Below the pieces are notes generated by a model. That model saw nothing but the letters and a program-made list of their open reading frames with translations. It was not told where the DNA came from and made no database searches. 64,000 nucleotides of DNA from Butyricicoccus sp. OM04-18BH (GTDB taxonomy: Bacteria > Bacillota > Clostridia > Oscillospirales > Butyricicoccaceae), in NCBI RefSeq assembly GCF_003481705.1, contig NZ_QULN01000004.1, positions 124,001 to 188,000 of the forward strand, given 5' to 3'. Position numbers and translations under genes: made by a program. The first letter of the stretch is position 1. Each line of letters begins with the position of its first letter. Positions 8,107 to 17,202 of this stretch are shown here, one piece after another.

Positions 8107-8286
8107 TCAGTTCAGAGCGGTGCCTCGGGGGTGTGCGCTGTCGCGGCCGTGGAGCCTTGTCAGCTTGTCCGTCTGCAAATGGCGGACGAAATCGTGCTCG
8201 TCACGAGTGATGCAGCCGCTGCGGAGCATCTCGTCGTTGAGCGCTAAAATCTGGTATACCTGCGCGCGTTCCAATTCGTTATTCAT
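8107..8286 (-). CDS. Small conserved protein preceding the recombinase
   Basis: A 59-residue soluble protein from ATG 8286, preceded by AGGAGGA. It contains the block Q-V-Y-Q-I-L-A-L-N-D-E-M-L followed by S-G-C-I-T-R-D-E-H-D. The well-formed ribosome site and 13-bp spacing to the recombinase mark it as a real gene. Comparable small proteins often precede large serine recombinases and may act as directionality factors, but I do not recognise a defined family, so that role is only a suggestion. Confidence 0.65.
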   Translation of the reverse strand: MNNELERAQVYQILALNDEMLRSGCITRDEHDFVRHLQTDKLTRLHGRDSAHPRGTALN

Positions 8287-8367
8287 GAAAAATTCCTCCT
8301 TTGTCATACGGGTGAATACCATATATATACAGATATAGTATATCAACGAGATGCGCGGTTGATACGC

Positions 8368-9570
8368 TCAACCGAAGTACTTCGCGATGCCCTTCCATGC
8401 CTTTTTCGGCTCGGCGATGACCTTTTTGAGCGCGTCAAGGCGCTTTTCGCCGCGATAGTCGGTTGTGTCATTGTTGTTCTGACGAATGATACGGCTGGCG
8501 TCGGCAAAGTCCGTCGGGGTGTAAAGCAGAACGGCGCGCGCCTTTTTGCCGTCGCGGCCTGCGCGACCGATTTCCTGTGCGTAGGCATCGATGCCGAGCG
8601 GCAGACCGGCGTGCACGACGAGCCGGACATCCGGGCGGTCGATGCCGAGACCGAATGCGTTCGTCGCAACGACGATCGGACGCTTTTTCGTGAGGAAATA
8701 ACGGTGCACACGCTTTTTTCTGCCCTTTGGGAGCTCGCTGTAGTACGCTTTCGCCGCGTATTTCTCTCCGCGCAGGTATTTCGTCGTGCGCTTGACATCG
8801 TTGACTGTCGGGCAGTAGACGATGGTCGCGCCGTTCCTGGGCCGGTGCTGCCGGAGCACAGCGTCAAGCATTTTGAGCCGCTGCATGCGCTTGCGGCGCT
8901 TCACATTGTCTTTGCCGCGAATGTTGAATTCCTTGACGGAAATCTTGATATTCGAACGTTTTACGGAGAACAAGAAACGTTTTGGTTCAACCATATGCAG
9001 GCTGCGCGCGATATAGCTGAAGTCCGAAGCGGTCGCCGTTGCCGTGAACGCAAGGATTTGCGGCGGTATGCGAAGCGACTTGATGAACGCGCCGATTTCG
9101 GAGTAAGCCGGGCGAAAACCGCGGTCGACCTGCGGCAGGATGTGCACCTCGTCCACGACAACGCGGCGCACCCGTGCGGTGCTGAGCGCGGTGCGGACGT
9201 CCTCGCGGCGAAGCTGCTCGGGGGCAAGGTACAGCAGGCCGCCGTTCTGCACGAAGTCGCGCAAAGTCGCTGCGTGGCGGTGCTTGCTGAGGCTCGAGTT
9301 GAGGAGGGCGGCGCGAACGCCCTTCTTCTTCAACGCGGAGACCTGGTCCTCCTGCAGGGCAAGAAGGGGAGAGAAAACGAGAGTCAGCTGTCCCGGCTCA
9401 TCGAGGAGAGCCGGGAGCTGGAACAGGAGCGATTTGCCGCCGCCGGTGCAGAGGCGCACGAGAACGTCGCGGTTCTGGAGAATGCAGGAGAGAACCTTGC
9501 TCTGTTCTGTGCGAAGCCGGGTCACGCCGAGCTGATGCATGGCGGTGTATACATTATAATTATACGTCAT
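8368..9570 (-). CDS. RecQ-like superfamily 2 DNA helicase, short form
   Basis: ATP-dependent helicase of 400 residues from ATG 9570. Motifs: T-G-G-G-K-S (42-47), D-E-V-H (140-143, a RecQ-type box with V), F-T-A-T-A-T (175-180) and Q-E-I-G-R-A-G-R-D-G-K (332-342). It stops right after the helicase core, with no zinc/RQC or HRDC domain, so it is not the housekeeping RecQ. Its start overlaps the end of the upstream 534-residue gene by 11 bp, implying a coupled pair. The partner's function is unknown, so the biological role is open: element maintenance or defence are both possible. Confidence 0.88.
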   Translation of the reverse strand: MTYNYNVYTAMHQLGVTRLRTEQSKVLSCILQNRDVLVRLCTGGGKSLLFQLPALLDEPGQLTLVFSPLLALQEDQVSALKKKGVRAALLNSSLSKHRHAATLRDFVQNGGLLYLAPEQLRREDVRTALSTARVRRVVVDEVHILPQVDRGFRPAYSEIGAFIKSLRIPPQILAFTATATASDFSYIARSLHMVEPKRFLFSVKRSNIKISVKEFNIRGKDNVKRRKRMQRLKMLDAVLRQHRPRNGATIVYCPTVNDVKRTTKYLRGEKYAAKAYYSELPKGRKKRVHRYFLTKKRPIVVATNAFGLGIDRPDVRLVVHAGLPLGIDAYAQEIGRAGRDGKKARAVLLYTPTDFADASRIIRQNNNDTTDYRGEKRLDALKKVIAEPKKAWKGIAKYFG

Positions 9571-11164
9571 TATCTTCCTCCTGACCCGCCGGAATAGCCG
9601 GAATGACGGAATTCTTGAACATTTTTGCGGGTATCGCATAATAGCGCCGCGAGGTGCCATCAGTGTTAATTTTAATGTTCTCGCGCTCAAAGATTGAACG
9701 TTCTTTGAGCGCCTGCACGACATCCGGGACGAGTTCGGAGCCGACACCGGCGCGCTGGAGCAGCCGTTCGAACTGCGCCGTGTTGTAGACGAGCATGGGA
9801 ACGCCGTGGCTCGTATACGGGAACGAGACGGTTTTTTCGAGCTGCTCGAGAGTCTTCGGACGCGGCGAGATGGCATCCTTGTAACGCTCCGGATCGAGAA
9901 TGAAGGCAACGCCGTCATCGATGGTCGAGGTGCGCTGCACCTGTGCTTCGCGCTGTTCACGCATCATACGAGCGGTGAGCTGGTCAAAGGCTTCACGGCA
10001 GTCCTTACGGGTGAGGAGCGCCTTCCGGATGTAGAGCAGCACGAGAGAAATCCAGCGTTCGGGCGCTTTATGGCGGTAGGCGTTCGAGCGTGCGCTCAAG
10101 TCGGACAGCGCATCGTTCAGGTCCGACACAACCGTCGGCACATGCCGCAGCAGTTTCGCGGCGGCGAGGCGGAGAAGATCGGCTTCCGCATCGGTTAGCA
10201 CATGTACATCCTTCGGAACCTCAACGTTGTGCGCGAGGTGCGACGGGAACGCTCGCGCCACCGTGACGGGGAACGCCGGAAGCGGACGGTCTGCCGCGTC
10301 GCCGATGTTGTGGCGGATGTGCGATACCTCAGTCAGCGCGTCCATGAGTGCCTTGCGCGCCGGGTCGCCGATCGGCTCGAGAACGATCATACGGCCGGCT
10401 GCCGACAGCGGATAGACCGGCAGGGAAGCGTTCTCGAAGCGGAAGGTGAACACGCGCTCGAACGGTGCATCCGGCGAGCGGAGCAGGTCTACCGCATGAA
10501 AATGTTCGTCGACGCCCTCGCGAACGGTCGCAGACTGCGCGTTCGGCAGCATAAAGTTGAGCAGGAACGCCGGAAGATACTCCATGTCAGGAGCGGTCCA
10601 GACTGCCGAAAGCAGTGCCGCTTCGAGAACCGGAAGCGCGAGCGGGTCATTTTTGAGCAGCGCAAGGAACCGCTGTTCATCGAAATCGCCCAACTCCTGC
10701 GCGATTTGCACGTTATCGTCGATGTTGTCGAAAAGCTCATCTGCGACATCGAATACATCATCGGTATACGCCTTGCGACGCGACAGTTCGTCACACATCA
10801 GATACACGAGTTCGACCTCGCGGTCGGTGAGACCAAGGCCCGGGAACGGCGGATGCTTTGCCCACGCCGTGCAGCGAACGGCGAAGCGGTAGCGCATGTC
10901 GGGATAGCGAATGGAGACAATAGCCCAGTGCTCGCTGCTGTCGGGCCCGCTGATGGTCATGGTGTCGGTCCGCTCGGCGAGGAACCCGACGGGGAGTTCG
11001 TCGCACATCACGGAATCATGCTTCGTGAGAAGAAAGCTGACGCTCGCGTTGGCGCGCCTGCGCAGATGCTTCGGCCAGCTGCCGTCCGAGATCCACTTCG
11101 AGTCAAGACGTACCACCGGCGCAGTGGCGGTCGCAGCGAGTTTGCGGTAGAGAATGTCATTCAT
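9560..11164 (-). CDS. Uncharacterised 534-residue protein coupled to a RecQ-like helicase
   Basis: The start is ATG 11164 with GGAAG upstream. The protein is soluble with no membrane segment or signal peptide. The middle is acidic (around residues 140-180, rich in Asp/Glu), and the C-terminus (from about 400) is basic and charged, ending in a segment that resembles a small helical DNA- or protein-binding module. No catalytic motif was recognised. Its stop overlaps the helicase start by 11 bp, so the two are very likely made together in fixed ratio. I do not recognise the family. Confidence 0.75.
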   Translation of the reverse strand: MNDILYRKLAATATAPVVRLDSKWISDGSWPKHLRRRANASVSFLLTKHDSVMCDELPVGFLAERTDTMTISGPDSSEHWAIVSIRYPDMRYRFAVRCTAWAKHPPFPGLGLTDREVELVYLMCDELSRRKAYTDDVFDVADELFDNIDDNVQIAQELGDFDEQRFLALLKNDPLALPVLEAALLSAVWTAPDMEYLPAFLLNFMLPNAQSATVREGVDEHFHAVDLLRSPDAPFERVFTFRFENASLPVYPLSAAGRMIVLEPIGDPARKALMDALTEVSHIRHNIGDAADRPLPAFPVTVARAFPSHLAHNVEVPKDVHVLTDAEADLLRLAAAKLLRHVPTVVSDLNDALSDLSARSNAYRHKAPERWISLVLLYIRKALLTRKDCREAFDQLTARMMREQREAQVQRTSTIDDGVAFILDPERYKDAISPRPKTLEQLEKTVSFPYTSHGVPMLVYNTAQFERLLQRAGVGSELVPDVVQALKERSIFERENIKINTDGTSRRYYAIPAKMFKNSVIPAIPAGQEEDNDV

Positions 11165-11373
11165 TTTTTTGTCTTCCTTTCGTAAAAAACGGGTTTTCAA
11201 AACTTTTTCGTTTCGATGAATACATTGTAGCAGACAAGGAAATGATGCGCACGGAACCCTGCTCACGGGGTGAAATGAACAAAATGGCGGTAAAAATGAC
11301 ACAAATCGAGGCAGGACCGCGTAAACCACGTCCGTGTCCAAAAGTGCCGAGGGGGCTCGCTCACGGGTGGGAC

Positions 11374-11406
11374 AAAAAAAGCCGCTTCGACTATATGCCG
11401 AAGCGG
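11374..11406 (-). terminator. Intrinsic terminator of the 776-residue gene
   Basis: An 8-bp stem (11382-11389 with 11399-11406) lies just after the gene's stop on the minus strand and is followed by seven T residues. Confidence 0.85.
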
Positions 11407-11415
11407 AGAGACTGT

Positions 11416-13746
11416 TTATTTGGATATTTCTGGTTGGTTTTCTTCGTTTGGAAATGCCTGTTTCCGAGCTAAAGAGATAGCCTGGTCAATCCGTGCAAAG
11501 AAGAAATTCTCCGGATAAGCATCCGGGTTCTTCATGAAGGCGGTCCAGCAGACACCGCTGCTGTTTATCAGCTGATCGAGCGGAAACTTGAGTGGAGAAT
11601 CATCAGGAAACTCATTTTCAGCGGAATAAAGAAGGCAAAGGCATGGCTGTGCATTATAGACATCCTCGCCGGGAAGTTCCAATTCACTTTCGTATTCTAA
11701 CAGCTCCGATTTCATCAGCTGTTTGAGTGCAGATAACGGATAAAACCACTGAATGACACGCCTCAGAAGCGGAAAGCCTTTTCCTGCTGCATTCAGCGCA
11801 AGCAGCTGCGGATCACTGTCCTTCAAATTAGAATGCCGTGAGGGGAGTTCGTCTGTCTGAAAAAAATTCCGTGCCCAGCGCCAAAGCAGCATATCCTCCT
11901 CGGTCGTATCTGTTTCGTCTGCAATGTAATGAGCGTCCTGCGGTTCAATTGCAGGAATAAGCGTTTGCAGCTGCTCAAGTATATGGGCCGTTACACAGGA
12001 CCCTATATAATAGTGAGTGATGCAGCAAGCACTTTTCTCCGGATCAGCAAAGGCGGCTGGCCAGAGTTCTCTGTGTACACGGGTAAAGAACATTTTTGTG
12101 CATGGCATTGTAATATAATCGTCCGGCTCAAACAGCAAATACTTGAGAGACGCTTTGTCCCATTCGTCTTCGCGCTCAAACCAGAATGGCTTGGCAGAGC
12201 CGAACGCTGCCTTGTTTTCGGAAGACTGGTGATCTTGAGAAATGGTGAGCAGCTGATAGACCAGTCTGTGCAGTGCCTCTTTATATTGCGCAACAATCTG
12301 CTCATCATCGCAAAGTATCTGAACGGCCGCCTGATCTTCAGTTATTTTCCTTTCGCATTTTGCCGTAAGTGCATTCAAGTCCTTCAAGGGCGTTAAAGGT
12401 ATCTGAGGAGAGACCGGCTTTAAAGATTTTGAATCGGAAAAGAGTGCACTGAGCAGGGCGTATACGTTCGTATAATCCCGGCTTGATCTTGCAGCATTCA
12501 AGGTCTGGCACAAGGCGTCTATATAAGGCGTCAGGTCAGCGTTTTCATTCAGACTGTAAGACAGCCGGCGTTCCAGCTCAGATGAATTGACAAGCTCACG
12601 AAACTGCTCGAGGAAAAGTCCTTGGGGGTTTTCTACATGTTTGGGATCAGCGAAAAGCGAGAAAAACAGATTGTCGACATCAACGGGAGGAATTTCGATG
12701 GTTTTCCTTTTGTCACTGTGCTTTTTCCATGGAGTGCTTTTTACCGTTATGTCTGCACAGTCATCGTGATGCTCCAGAGCAACCGTTAAGCGGTCGATGA
12801 TAGAGCGATCGTAAATGTCTGTCTTTCGAGAAAAACTGTAATATTGTGAAGAAAACAGCTGGACCCATTCCGTCAGCAGATCGGTTATATTAGTAAGCGC
12901 TTTAACAGTCAATCTTGCGCATACCATGAATTCGATGCCGCAGGGCTCAGGAGCTCTGACTTCACGTATGTTCTTTTGAACGAGTTCAGGGGAATAGTCG
13001 TAGTGATGCTGAACGGCAGAGAGCAGCTCATTGAACGAAGAAATAGCATGCTCGTTTCGTGGGGTATGCATCTGATAGTAACCGAAGTGTTTTTCAACCG
13101 AATAAATAAAATACGGGTGATCACACATAAATGGCAGAAAACAAAGTGGCTGCAGAATATACTGATCATCCGGTTTCTGGAAATCACATGAGTGCATTGA
13201 GGTAATGACTTGCAAGAACTCAGTATCCAAGGTACAAGGAAGAAAAGAACCATCACTGGCGTAATAATAGCGCGATAAAGGTTCGCGTTTAAGGTTGGAG
13301 AGCTTGAGGTGACGGGTTGGGTTCTCCGGGTAGAGCCAGCGGAAATACGAGGCTGATTTTATGGCGGGAGCAGTGCTGTCCGAGGCCTGAAGAGTCGGAC
13401 GGGCGTTGTATTCGTTCAGGCGATACTGCGTTTCGAAACGCTGCAATGCGATCATCAGCAGATCGGTAATCATGCAGCTGATCATAATGTCATACAGGCT
13501 GCACGTTTTAGCTTTGCATTTGTTGGTCGCTGGCTGAGAGCGGAGCCAGTGCAGGAACTTTATCGTATGTTCCGTGAGCAGCGGATACTTCTTTAGCTTA
13601 TCATAAATCCAGCCCGGCAGCGGTTTGCCTTTCTCCCACGCAAAATAAGCGCGCAGGTCGGCTTCGACCTCGCCGATCTTCTTCCTTTCGCGAAACGACT
13701 CGGACGGTTCGAGAACCTCGGACTCTGTAAATTTCGCAGACGGCAC
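11416..13746 (-). CDS. Uncharacterised 776-residue protein
   Basis: Starts with GTG 13746, with AGGAGG about 8 bp upstream. Large soluble protein, rich in Leu, Tyr, Phe and paired Cys-His combinations but lacking a clear zinc finger. No Walker, nuclease or membrane motif was seen. Several regions look like alpha-helical repeats. It has its own terminator, so it is transcribed separately from the following 534-residue/helicase pair, though in the same direction. Codon use is less GC-rich than the neighbouring recombinase. Function unknown; position inside the mobile segment suggests cargo. Confidence 0.75.
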   Translation of the reverse strand: MPSAKFTESEVLEPSESFRERKKIGEVEADLRAYFAWEKGKPLPGWIYDKLKKYPLLTEHTIKFLHWLRSQPATNKCKAKTCSLYDIMISCMITDLLMIALQRFETQYRLNEYNARPTLQASDSTAPAIKSASYFRWLYPENPTRHLKLSNLKREPLSRYYYASDGSFLPCTLDTEFLQVITSMHSCDFQKPDDQYILQPLCFLPFMCDHPYFIYSVEKHFGYYQMHTPRNEHAISSFNELLSAVQHHYDYSPELVQKNIREVRAPEPCGIEFMVCARLTVKALTNITDLLTEWVQLFSSQYYSFSRKTDIYDRSIIDRLTVALEHHDDCADITVKSTPWKKHSDKRKTIEIPPVDVDNLFFSLFADPKHVENPQGLFLEQFRELVNSSELERRLSYSLNENADLTPYIDALCQTLNAARSSRDYTNVYALLSALFSDSKSLKPVSPQIPLTPLKDLNALTAKCERKITEDQAAVQILCDDEQIVAQYKEALHRLVYQLLTISQDHQSSENKAAFGSAKPFWFEREDEWDKASLKYLLFEPDDYITMPCTKMFFTRVHRELWPAAFADPEKSACCITHYYIGSCVTAHILEQLQTLIPAIEPQDAHYIADETDTTEEDMLLWRWARNFFQTDELPSRHSNLKDSDPQLLALNAAGKGFPLLRRVIQWFYPLSALKQLMKSELLEYESELELPGEDVYNAQPCLCLLYSAENEFPDDSPLKFPLDQLINSSGVCWTAFMKNPDAYPENFFFARIDQAISLARKQAFPNEENQPEISK

Positions 13747-14056
13747 GGAAATGCCTCCTTCCTGATGGAGATGCGTAATCTTAGTTTAGTATCATTATAA
13801 TACTGCAGAACAATAATTGCCAAGTATGCTTCTACTTCTATATATAATATACAATCCCTCCGGTTATAGAGATAAAAGATAATGGATATATAGGACAATA
13901 TCAATCTTTAGATAGATGATAAATATACAGGATAGTATGTATTGATTATTTTATGTATGATATGGTTTATAATCATATATTACTGTAATGTTCTGTTCAT
14001 ATAAAATAGTATCTGCTTATAACAATATGATAATTTATATTGTGGAGGCGTGCGCG
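13747..14056. other. AT-rich intergenic region between divergent genes
   Basis: About 310 bp, strongly AT-rich, with many TATA-like hexamers on both strands and no supported gene. It separates the leftward 776-residue gene from the rightward Rep-like gene and must hold both promoters. Its composition would also suit a replication origin for the Rep-like protein, but no iterons or nick site were recognised. Confidence 0.5.
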
Positions 14057-15109
14057 ATGGGCGTTTATCACACGATACACACGTTAGAATTGCAGCGGAA
14101 AATTCCGCTGGGAGAAGTGAGCCGCTGGAGAGGGCGGCTGTATGAACTGTCTGAGAGATATGGGACAGGAGTTTACTCGAAATCAAAAGACGAACAGGAA
14201 TTTTATATGTATGCGCAGAAGGGCGTGACGATCAATTTGCGTGCCGCTGTGAATTGCGGCTTTATTAAACTGACGATCAACTTAAACTCTGTGCTCTATG
14301 CAGAGCCGCAGAGGGTTGTACTGTTCTGCCCGGACAAAAACTATCTGGGCATATTCGACCGCAATCTGCGGGAGATTTTGCGGGACGCAGGACTGGGTGG
14401 AACGGAAGAATTTGAATTTTCGCGCGTGGACTTCAGCGCGAACGCGAAGGTGGATGACCCGCTCGCATATATCGCTCTGGCAAGAAAGAGCGGCGTGCCG
14501 AACGGCTATCAAGAGACTTATCCGCGGTTTGATAATAAAAAGCGGAATAAACCGATAAAATATGCGTATTCCTTTGATTTGACACACAATCGGGAGGATT
14601 ACGCTGTTACGCTGTATTCTAAGGCGGACCAGCTGAAGGATGACCGCAATGCAGAGCTGAGAGATATACAGGATGCGCAGGGACTGCTGCGGTTCGAGGC
14701 GAAATACGGTGCGCCGATGCTGAAAACGTACATCGGAATGCACGATCTGCATTATTCTAAGGAAAAACTGTACGATTTACTGTCAGCTTCGCCATCTGTC
14801 CTGCGCAGAGCAATGTGCAGCTGCTTTCCGGAGGGTACTTATTATTCGCTTCCGGCGGCGCGAAAGCGGCTCGACCGGGCTGCGCAATCAAAACAGCGCG
14901 AGCGGCTTTTGAAATGGATCGAGGAAACCTCGCGTATGAACAGCGCCTGCAAGGCACGGCGAAAGCTCTGCGAAGGTCTTTCCTTTTCGCAGCGTGCCGC
15001 GCTGATGCAGTTTCAGCGCGAAAGCGCTATCAATCCGGTCACGATCGGCCGGGACTGGAAGCGGCAGTCCCTCCCGAGCTTGCAGGAGGTATTCGAGCTC
15101 GAGACATGA
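14057..15109 (+). CDS. Phage/plasmid replication initiator-like protein
   Basis: 350 residues from ATG 14057, with GGAGG nine bases upstream. It resembles rolling-circle type phage/plasmid replication proteins: E-F-S-R-V-D-F-S-A-N-A near residue 125, then Y-A-V-T-L-Y-S-K-A-D, and an L-R-F-E-A-K-Y strand. This order (R-V-D, Y-x-K, L-R-x-E) is seen in Phage_CRI-like Rep proteins. No partner plasmid genes are present, so it probably marks an integrated element. Family assignment is moderate; host-nuclease-like alternatives are not excluded. Confidence 0.6.
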   Translation: MGVYHTIHTLELQRKIPLGEVSRWRGRLYELSERYGTGVYSKSKDEQEFYMYAQKGVTINLRAAVNCGFIKLTINLNSVLYAEPQRVVLFCPDKNYLGIFDRNLREILRDAGLGGTEEFEFSRVDFSANAKVDDPLAYIALARKSGVPNGYQETYPRFDNKKRNKPIKYAYSFDLTHNREDYAVTLYSKADQLKDDRNAELRDIQDAQGLLRFEAKYGAPMLKTYIGMHDLHYSKEKLYDLLSASPSVLRRAMCSCFPEGTYYSLPAARKRLDRAAQSKQRERLLKWIEETSRMNSACKARRKLCEGLSFSQRAALMQFQRESAINPVTIGRDWKRQSLPSLQEVFELET

Positions 15110-15176
15110 AAGCCTGAGGGACAGAACAGAGAAATGGAAGTAAATGAGAATAATTTATGCCGTGAACAGCATAAAC

Positions 15177-15205
15177 TTGATAAAATAAAAAGTTTGTGCT
15201 ATGAT
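15177..15205 (+). promoter_or_regulatory. Promoter of the DUF4143-type ATPase gene
   Basis: TTGATA (15177-15182), a 17-bp spacer and TATGAT (15200-15205), 22 bp before the ATG. A short inverted repeat (TTTATGC / GCATAAA) lies just upstream at about 15155-15175. Confidence 0.75.
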
Positions 15206-15226
15206 GATGCAAAGGAGTGATGCCGC

Positions 15227-16549
15227 ATGATCCGTTCGCATACCCTCAGAAAAAGAGACCTTTACCTGAATAAGCTCATTGCATTTCAGGACACCGAGCC
15301 CATCAAAGTAGTAACCGGTATCCGCCGGTGCGGAAAGTCCAGTCTGCTCAAGTTGATGGCGGCGCATCTGCGCGGAAATGGAGTTTCGGATGAGCAGATC
15401 ATTGAAATGAACTTTGAATCCTACGAGTTTCTGAAGATGACAGCGGACGAGCTGTATCGCTATGTCAAGGAACGCGTGCTTCCGGACAGGCGGATATACC
15501 TGTTTTTTGACGAACTTCAGCGCATGGACGGCTGGGAAAACGCCGTCAACTCGTTCCGCGTGGATTTCGACTGCGATATTTATATTACCGGCTCGAATGC
15601 CTATCTGCTTTCCTCTGAGTATTCGACCTATCTATCCGGACGATGTGTGGAAATCAAGATGCTGCCGCTGTCCTTTGCGGAGTTCGTTGATTTTTACGGC
15701 TTTACGATTAAGACGGTCAAGAGCGCACTTGGCGGCCAAAAGAAGAAAGCAGTCGATCAAGATGGTACGCAATACGAACTGCGCGAGATTTTTGATGCCT
15801 ACATGCGCTTTGGCGGCATGCCCGGTATTGCCGACGTCGGCATGGAACAGGATAAGGCGCTGACACTTCTGGAGGGCATCTACTCGACGGTCATCGTTCG
15901 TGACATTCTCGAACGGGAAAAGCGCAGAGGGCAGCGCCAGCTTACAGATGCTGTGCTGCTCAAGAAAATCGTCCTGTTTCTGGCGGATAACATTGGCAGT
16001 TCGGTTTCAATCTCTTCCATCGGCAACACACTGGTCAGTGAAGGGCTGCTCGATGACAGCGGCCGCCGGGGCAAGCCAAGTGCACACACGGTTCAGGCCT
16101 ATGTCAATGCGCTGCTGGAGTCCTATTTTTTCTATGAAATCAAACGATTTGACATCAAAGGCAGGGAGTTCCTGCGCACACTGGGTAAATATTATATCGT
16201 GGACATCGGCCTGCGGAATTACCTGCTCGGATTCCGCAACCGCGACAGCGGACATGCGATTGAAAATGTTGTATATTTCGAATTGCTGCGCCGCGGCTAT
16301 GATGTCGCAATCGGCAAGGTCGGCAACGCGGAAATTGATTTTATTGCCGCCAAAGCTGATGAAAAAATATACGTGCAGGTAACCGAGTCGATGGAGAGCG
16401 AAACGGTTCGCGCACGTGAACTGGCGCCGTTGCAGAGGATTGCAGATAACTATGAGAAAATCGTGCTTTCGCTGCATCCGGGACTGGAAACGTCCTATGA
16501 CGGCATTAAATCCATCGATTTGATAGAGTGGCTGCTTGAAAATCAATAA
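15227..16549 (+). CDS. AAA ATPase with C-terminal DUF4143 domain
   Basis: 440-residue P-loop ATPase of the common AAA_14/DUF4143 type. Walker A is G-I-R-R-C-G-K-S-S at residues 31-39 and Walker B is Y-L-F-F-D-E-L-Q at 91-98. An arginine-rich sensor region follows. The C-terminal DUF4143 part carries the nuclease-like pattern ending in E-I-D-F-I-A-A-K. These proteins are widespread in gut bacteria and mobile regions, and their substrate is unknown. The gene has its own promoter and is followed by a long inverted repeat that covers the next gene's ribosome site. Confidence 0.88.
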   Translation: MIRSHTLRKRDLYLNKLIAFQDTEPIKVVTGIRRCGKSSLLKLMAAHLRGNGVSDEQIIEMNFESYEFLKMTADELYRYVKERVLPDRRIYLFFDELQRMDGWENAVNSFRVDFDCDIYITGSNAYLLSSEYSTYLSGRCVEIKMLPLSFAEFVDFYGFTIKTVKSALGGQKKKAVDQDGTQYELREIFDAYMRFGGMPGIADVGMEQDKALTLLEGIYSTVIVRDILEREKRRGQRQLTDAVLLKKIVLFLADNIGSSVSISSIGNTLVSEGLLDDSGRRGKPSAHTVQAYVNALLESYFFYEIKRFDIKGREFLRTLGKYYIVDIGLRNYLLGFRNRDSGHAIENVVYFELLRRGYDVAIGKVGNAEIDFIAAKADEKIYVQVTESMESETVRARELAPLQRIADNYEKIVLSLHPGLETSYDGIKSIDLIEWLLENQ

Positions 16550-16560
16550 ACCGTATCAAC

Positions 16561-16606
16561 CCTCCTTTTTGTTGATATATTATACTTATATATAACAAAA
16601 AGGAGG
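16561..16606 (+). promoter_or_regulatory. Inverted repeat that pairs with the ribosome site of the zinc-finger gene
   Basis: A perfect 13-bp repeat (16561-16573 with 16594-16606) around an AT-rich loop. The right arm contains AAGGAGG, the ribosome site for the ATG at 16614, so the folded RNA would hide it. There is no T-run after the stem, which argues against a simple terminator. Confidence 0.7.
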
Positions 16607-16613
16607 GAAAACA

Positions 16614-16841
16614 ATGCCGCCAAACCATTTTATCTGCTCCTGCTGCGGCAAGAGCAAGCCGATCGATCAGCGCATCCTTCTCGGCGGGGATGCGCTTTGC
16701 TATGCCTGCGCCGAGGAGTTTACGACGCTCTGCGACCGCTGCGGTGAGCGGGTGTACCGCAGAGAGACACGACAAGTCAATCATCACACGCTTTGTCCAC
16801 AATGCTGTGGAAAAGTCCATGCGCAAAACCGATCCCACTGA
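16614..16841 (+). CDS. Small LIM-like zinc-finger protein
   Basis: 75 residues, nearly all of them zinc-binding framework: C-S-C-C, C-Y-A-C, C-D-R-C and C-P-Q-C pairs at regular spacing. The arrangement is the same as in the N-terminal zinc module of the amidoligase encoded 360 bp downstream, so the two may share a binding partner or one may derive from the other. The stop codon sits inside the left arm of a terminator-like stem. Function unknown. Confidence 0.75.
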   Translation: MPPNHFICSCCGKSKPIDQRILLGGDALCYACAEEFTTLCDRCGERVYRRETRQVNHHTLCPQCCGKVHAQNRSH

Positions 16842-16866
16842 GAGCCATGCTTTCAGTGGGATTTTG
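16832..16866 (+). terminator. Terminator-like hairpin between zinc-finger and DUF960 genes
   Basis: A perfect 10-bp stem (16832-16841 with 16853-16862) followed by a short TTTT stretch. It probably reduces readthrough into the DUF960-amidoligase part. Confidence 0.6.
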
Positions 16867-16884
16867 CATTTTAAGGAGAAAATT

Positions 16885-17172
16885 ATGTTTGAAAATCAGA
16901 AATTTCTGACGAGCGGCGTACAAAACGAGATCCCGTCGTGGCTGATAGACTTTATCTGGTGCATAGTTTTTAGCATGAAAACCGAACATAAGGACTATTT
17001 GCAGGTGTTTACCTTAACCAAAACGCCAGCGGGTCAGCACATCGTCCACGAGCAGGAGCAGCCGCCGTACCGTTACGAGCTCGATGTACCGTGTGACGAT
17101 GCCGTAGATGCGAAAGTGTTCGTCATCGACGATTTGACGCATTCTACTATGCTGCTCGCTGAAGAATATTGA
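16885..17172 (+). CDS. DUF960 family protein
   Basis: 95 residues from ATG 16885, preceded by AAGGAG. It matches the DUF960 pattern: an N-terminal F-x-N-x-x-F-L-T-S-G-V-Q-x-E-I-P, a central Y-L-Q-V-F, and the diagnostic end K-V-F-V-I-D-D followed by T-M-L-L-A-E-E-Y. Such proteins are common on plasmids, prophages and conjugative elements of Firmicutes. Their activity is unknown. It lies 30 bp upstream of the amidoligase and is likely co-transcribed. Confidence 0.85.
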   Translation: MFENQKFLTSGVQNEIPSWLIDFIWCIVFSMKTEHKDYLQVFTLTKTPAGQHIVHEQEQPPYRYELDVPCDDAVDAKVFVIDDLTHSTMLLAEEY

Positions 17173-17202
17173 TATTTACCAGATGAAATGGAGGAACAAC
17201 CA

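Noticed and set aside
8368..9960. Helicase frame extended upstream to 530 residues
   Set aside because: The extra 130 residues overlap the 534-residue gene and have no helicase features. ATG 9570 has a good ribosome site.
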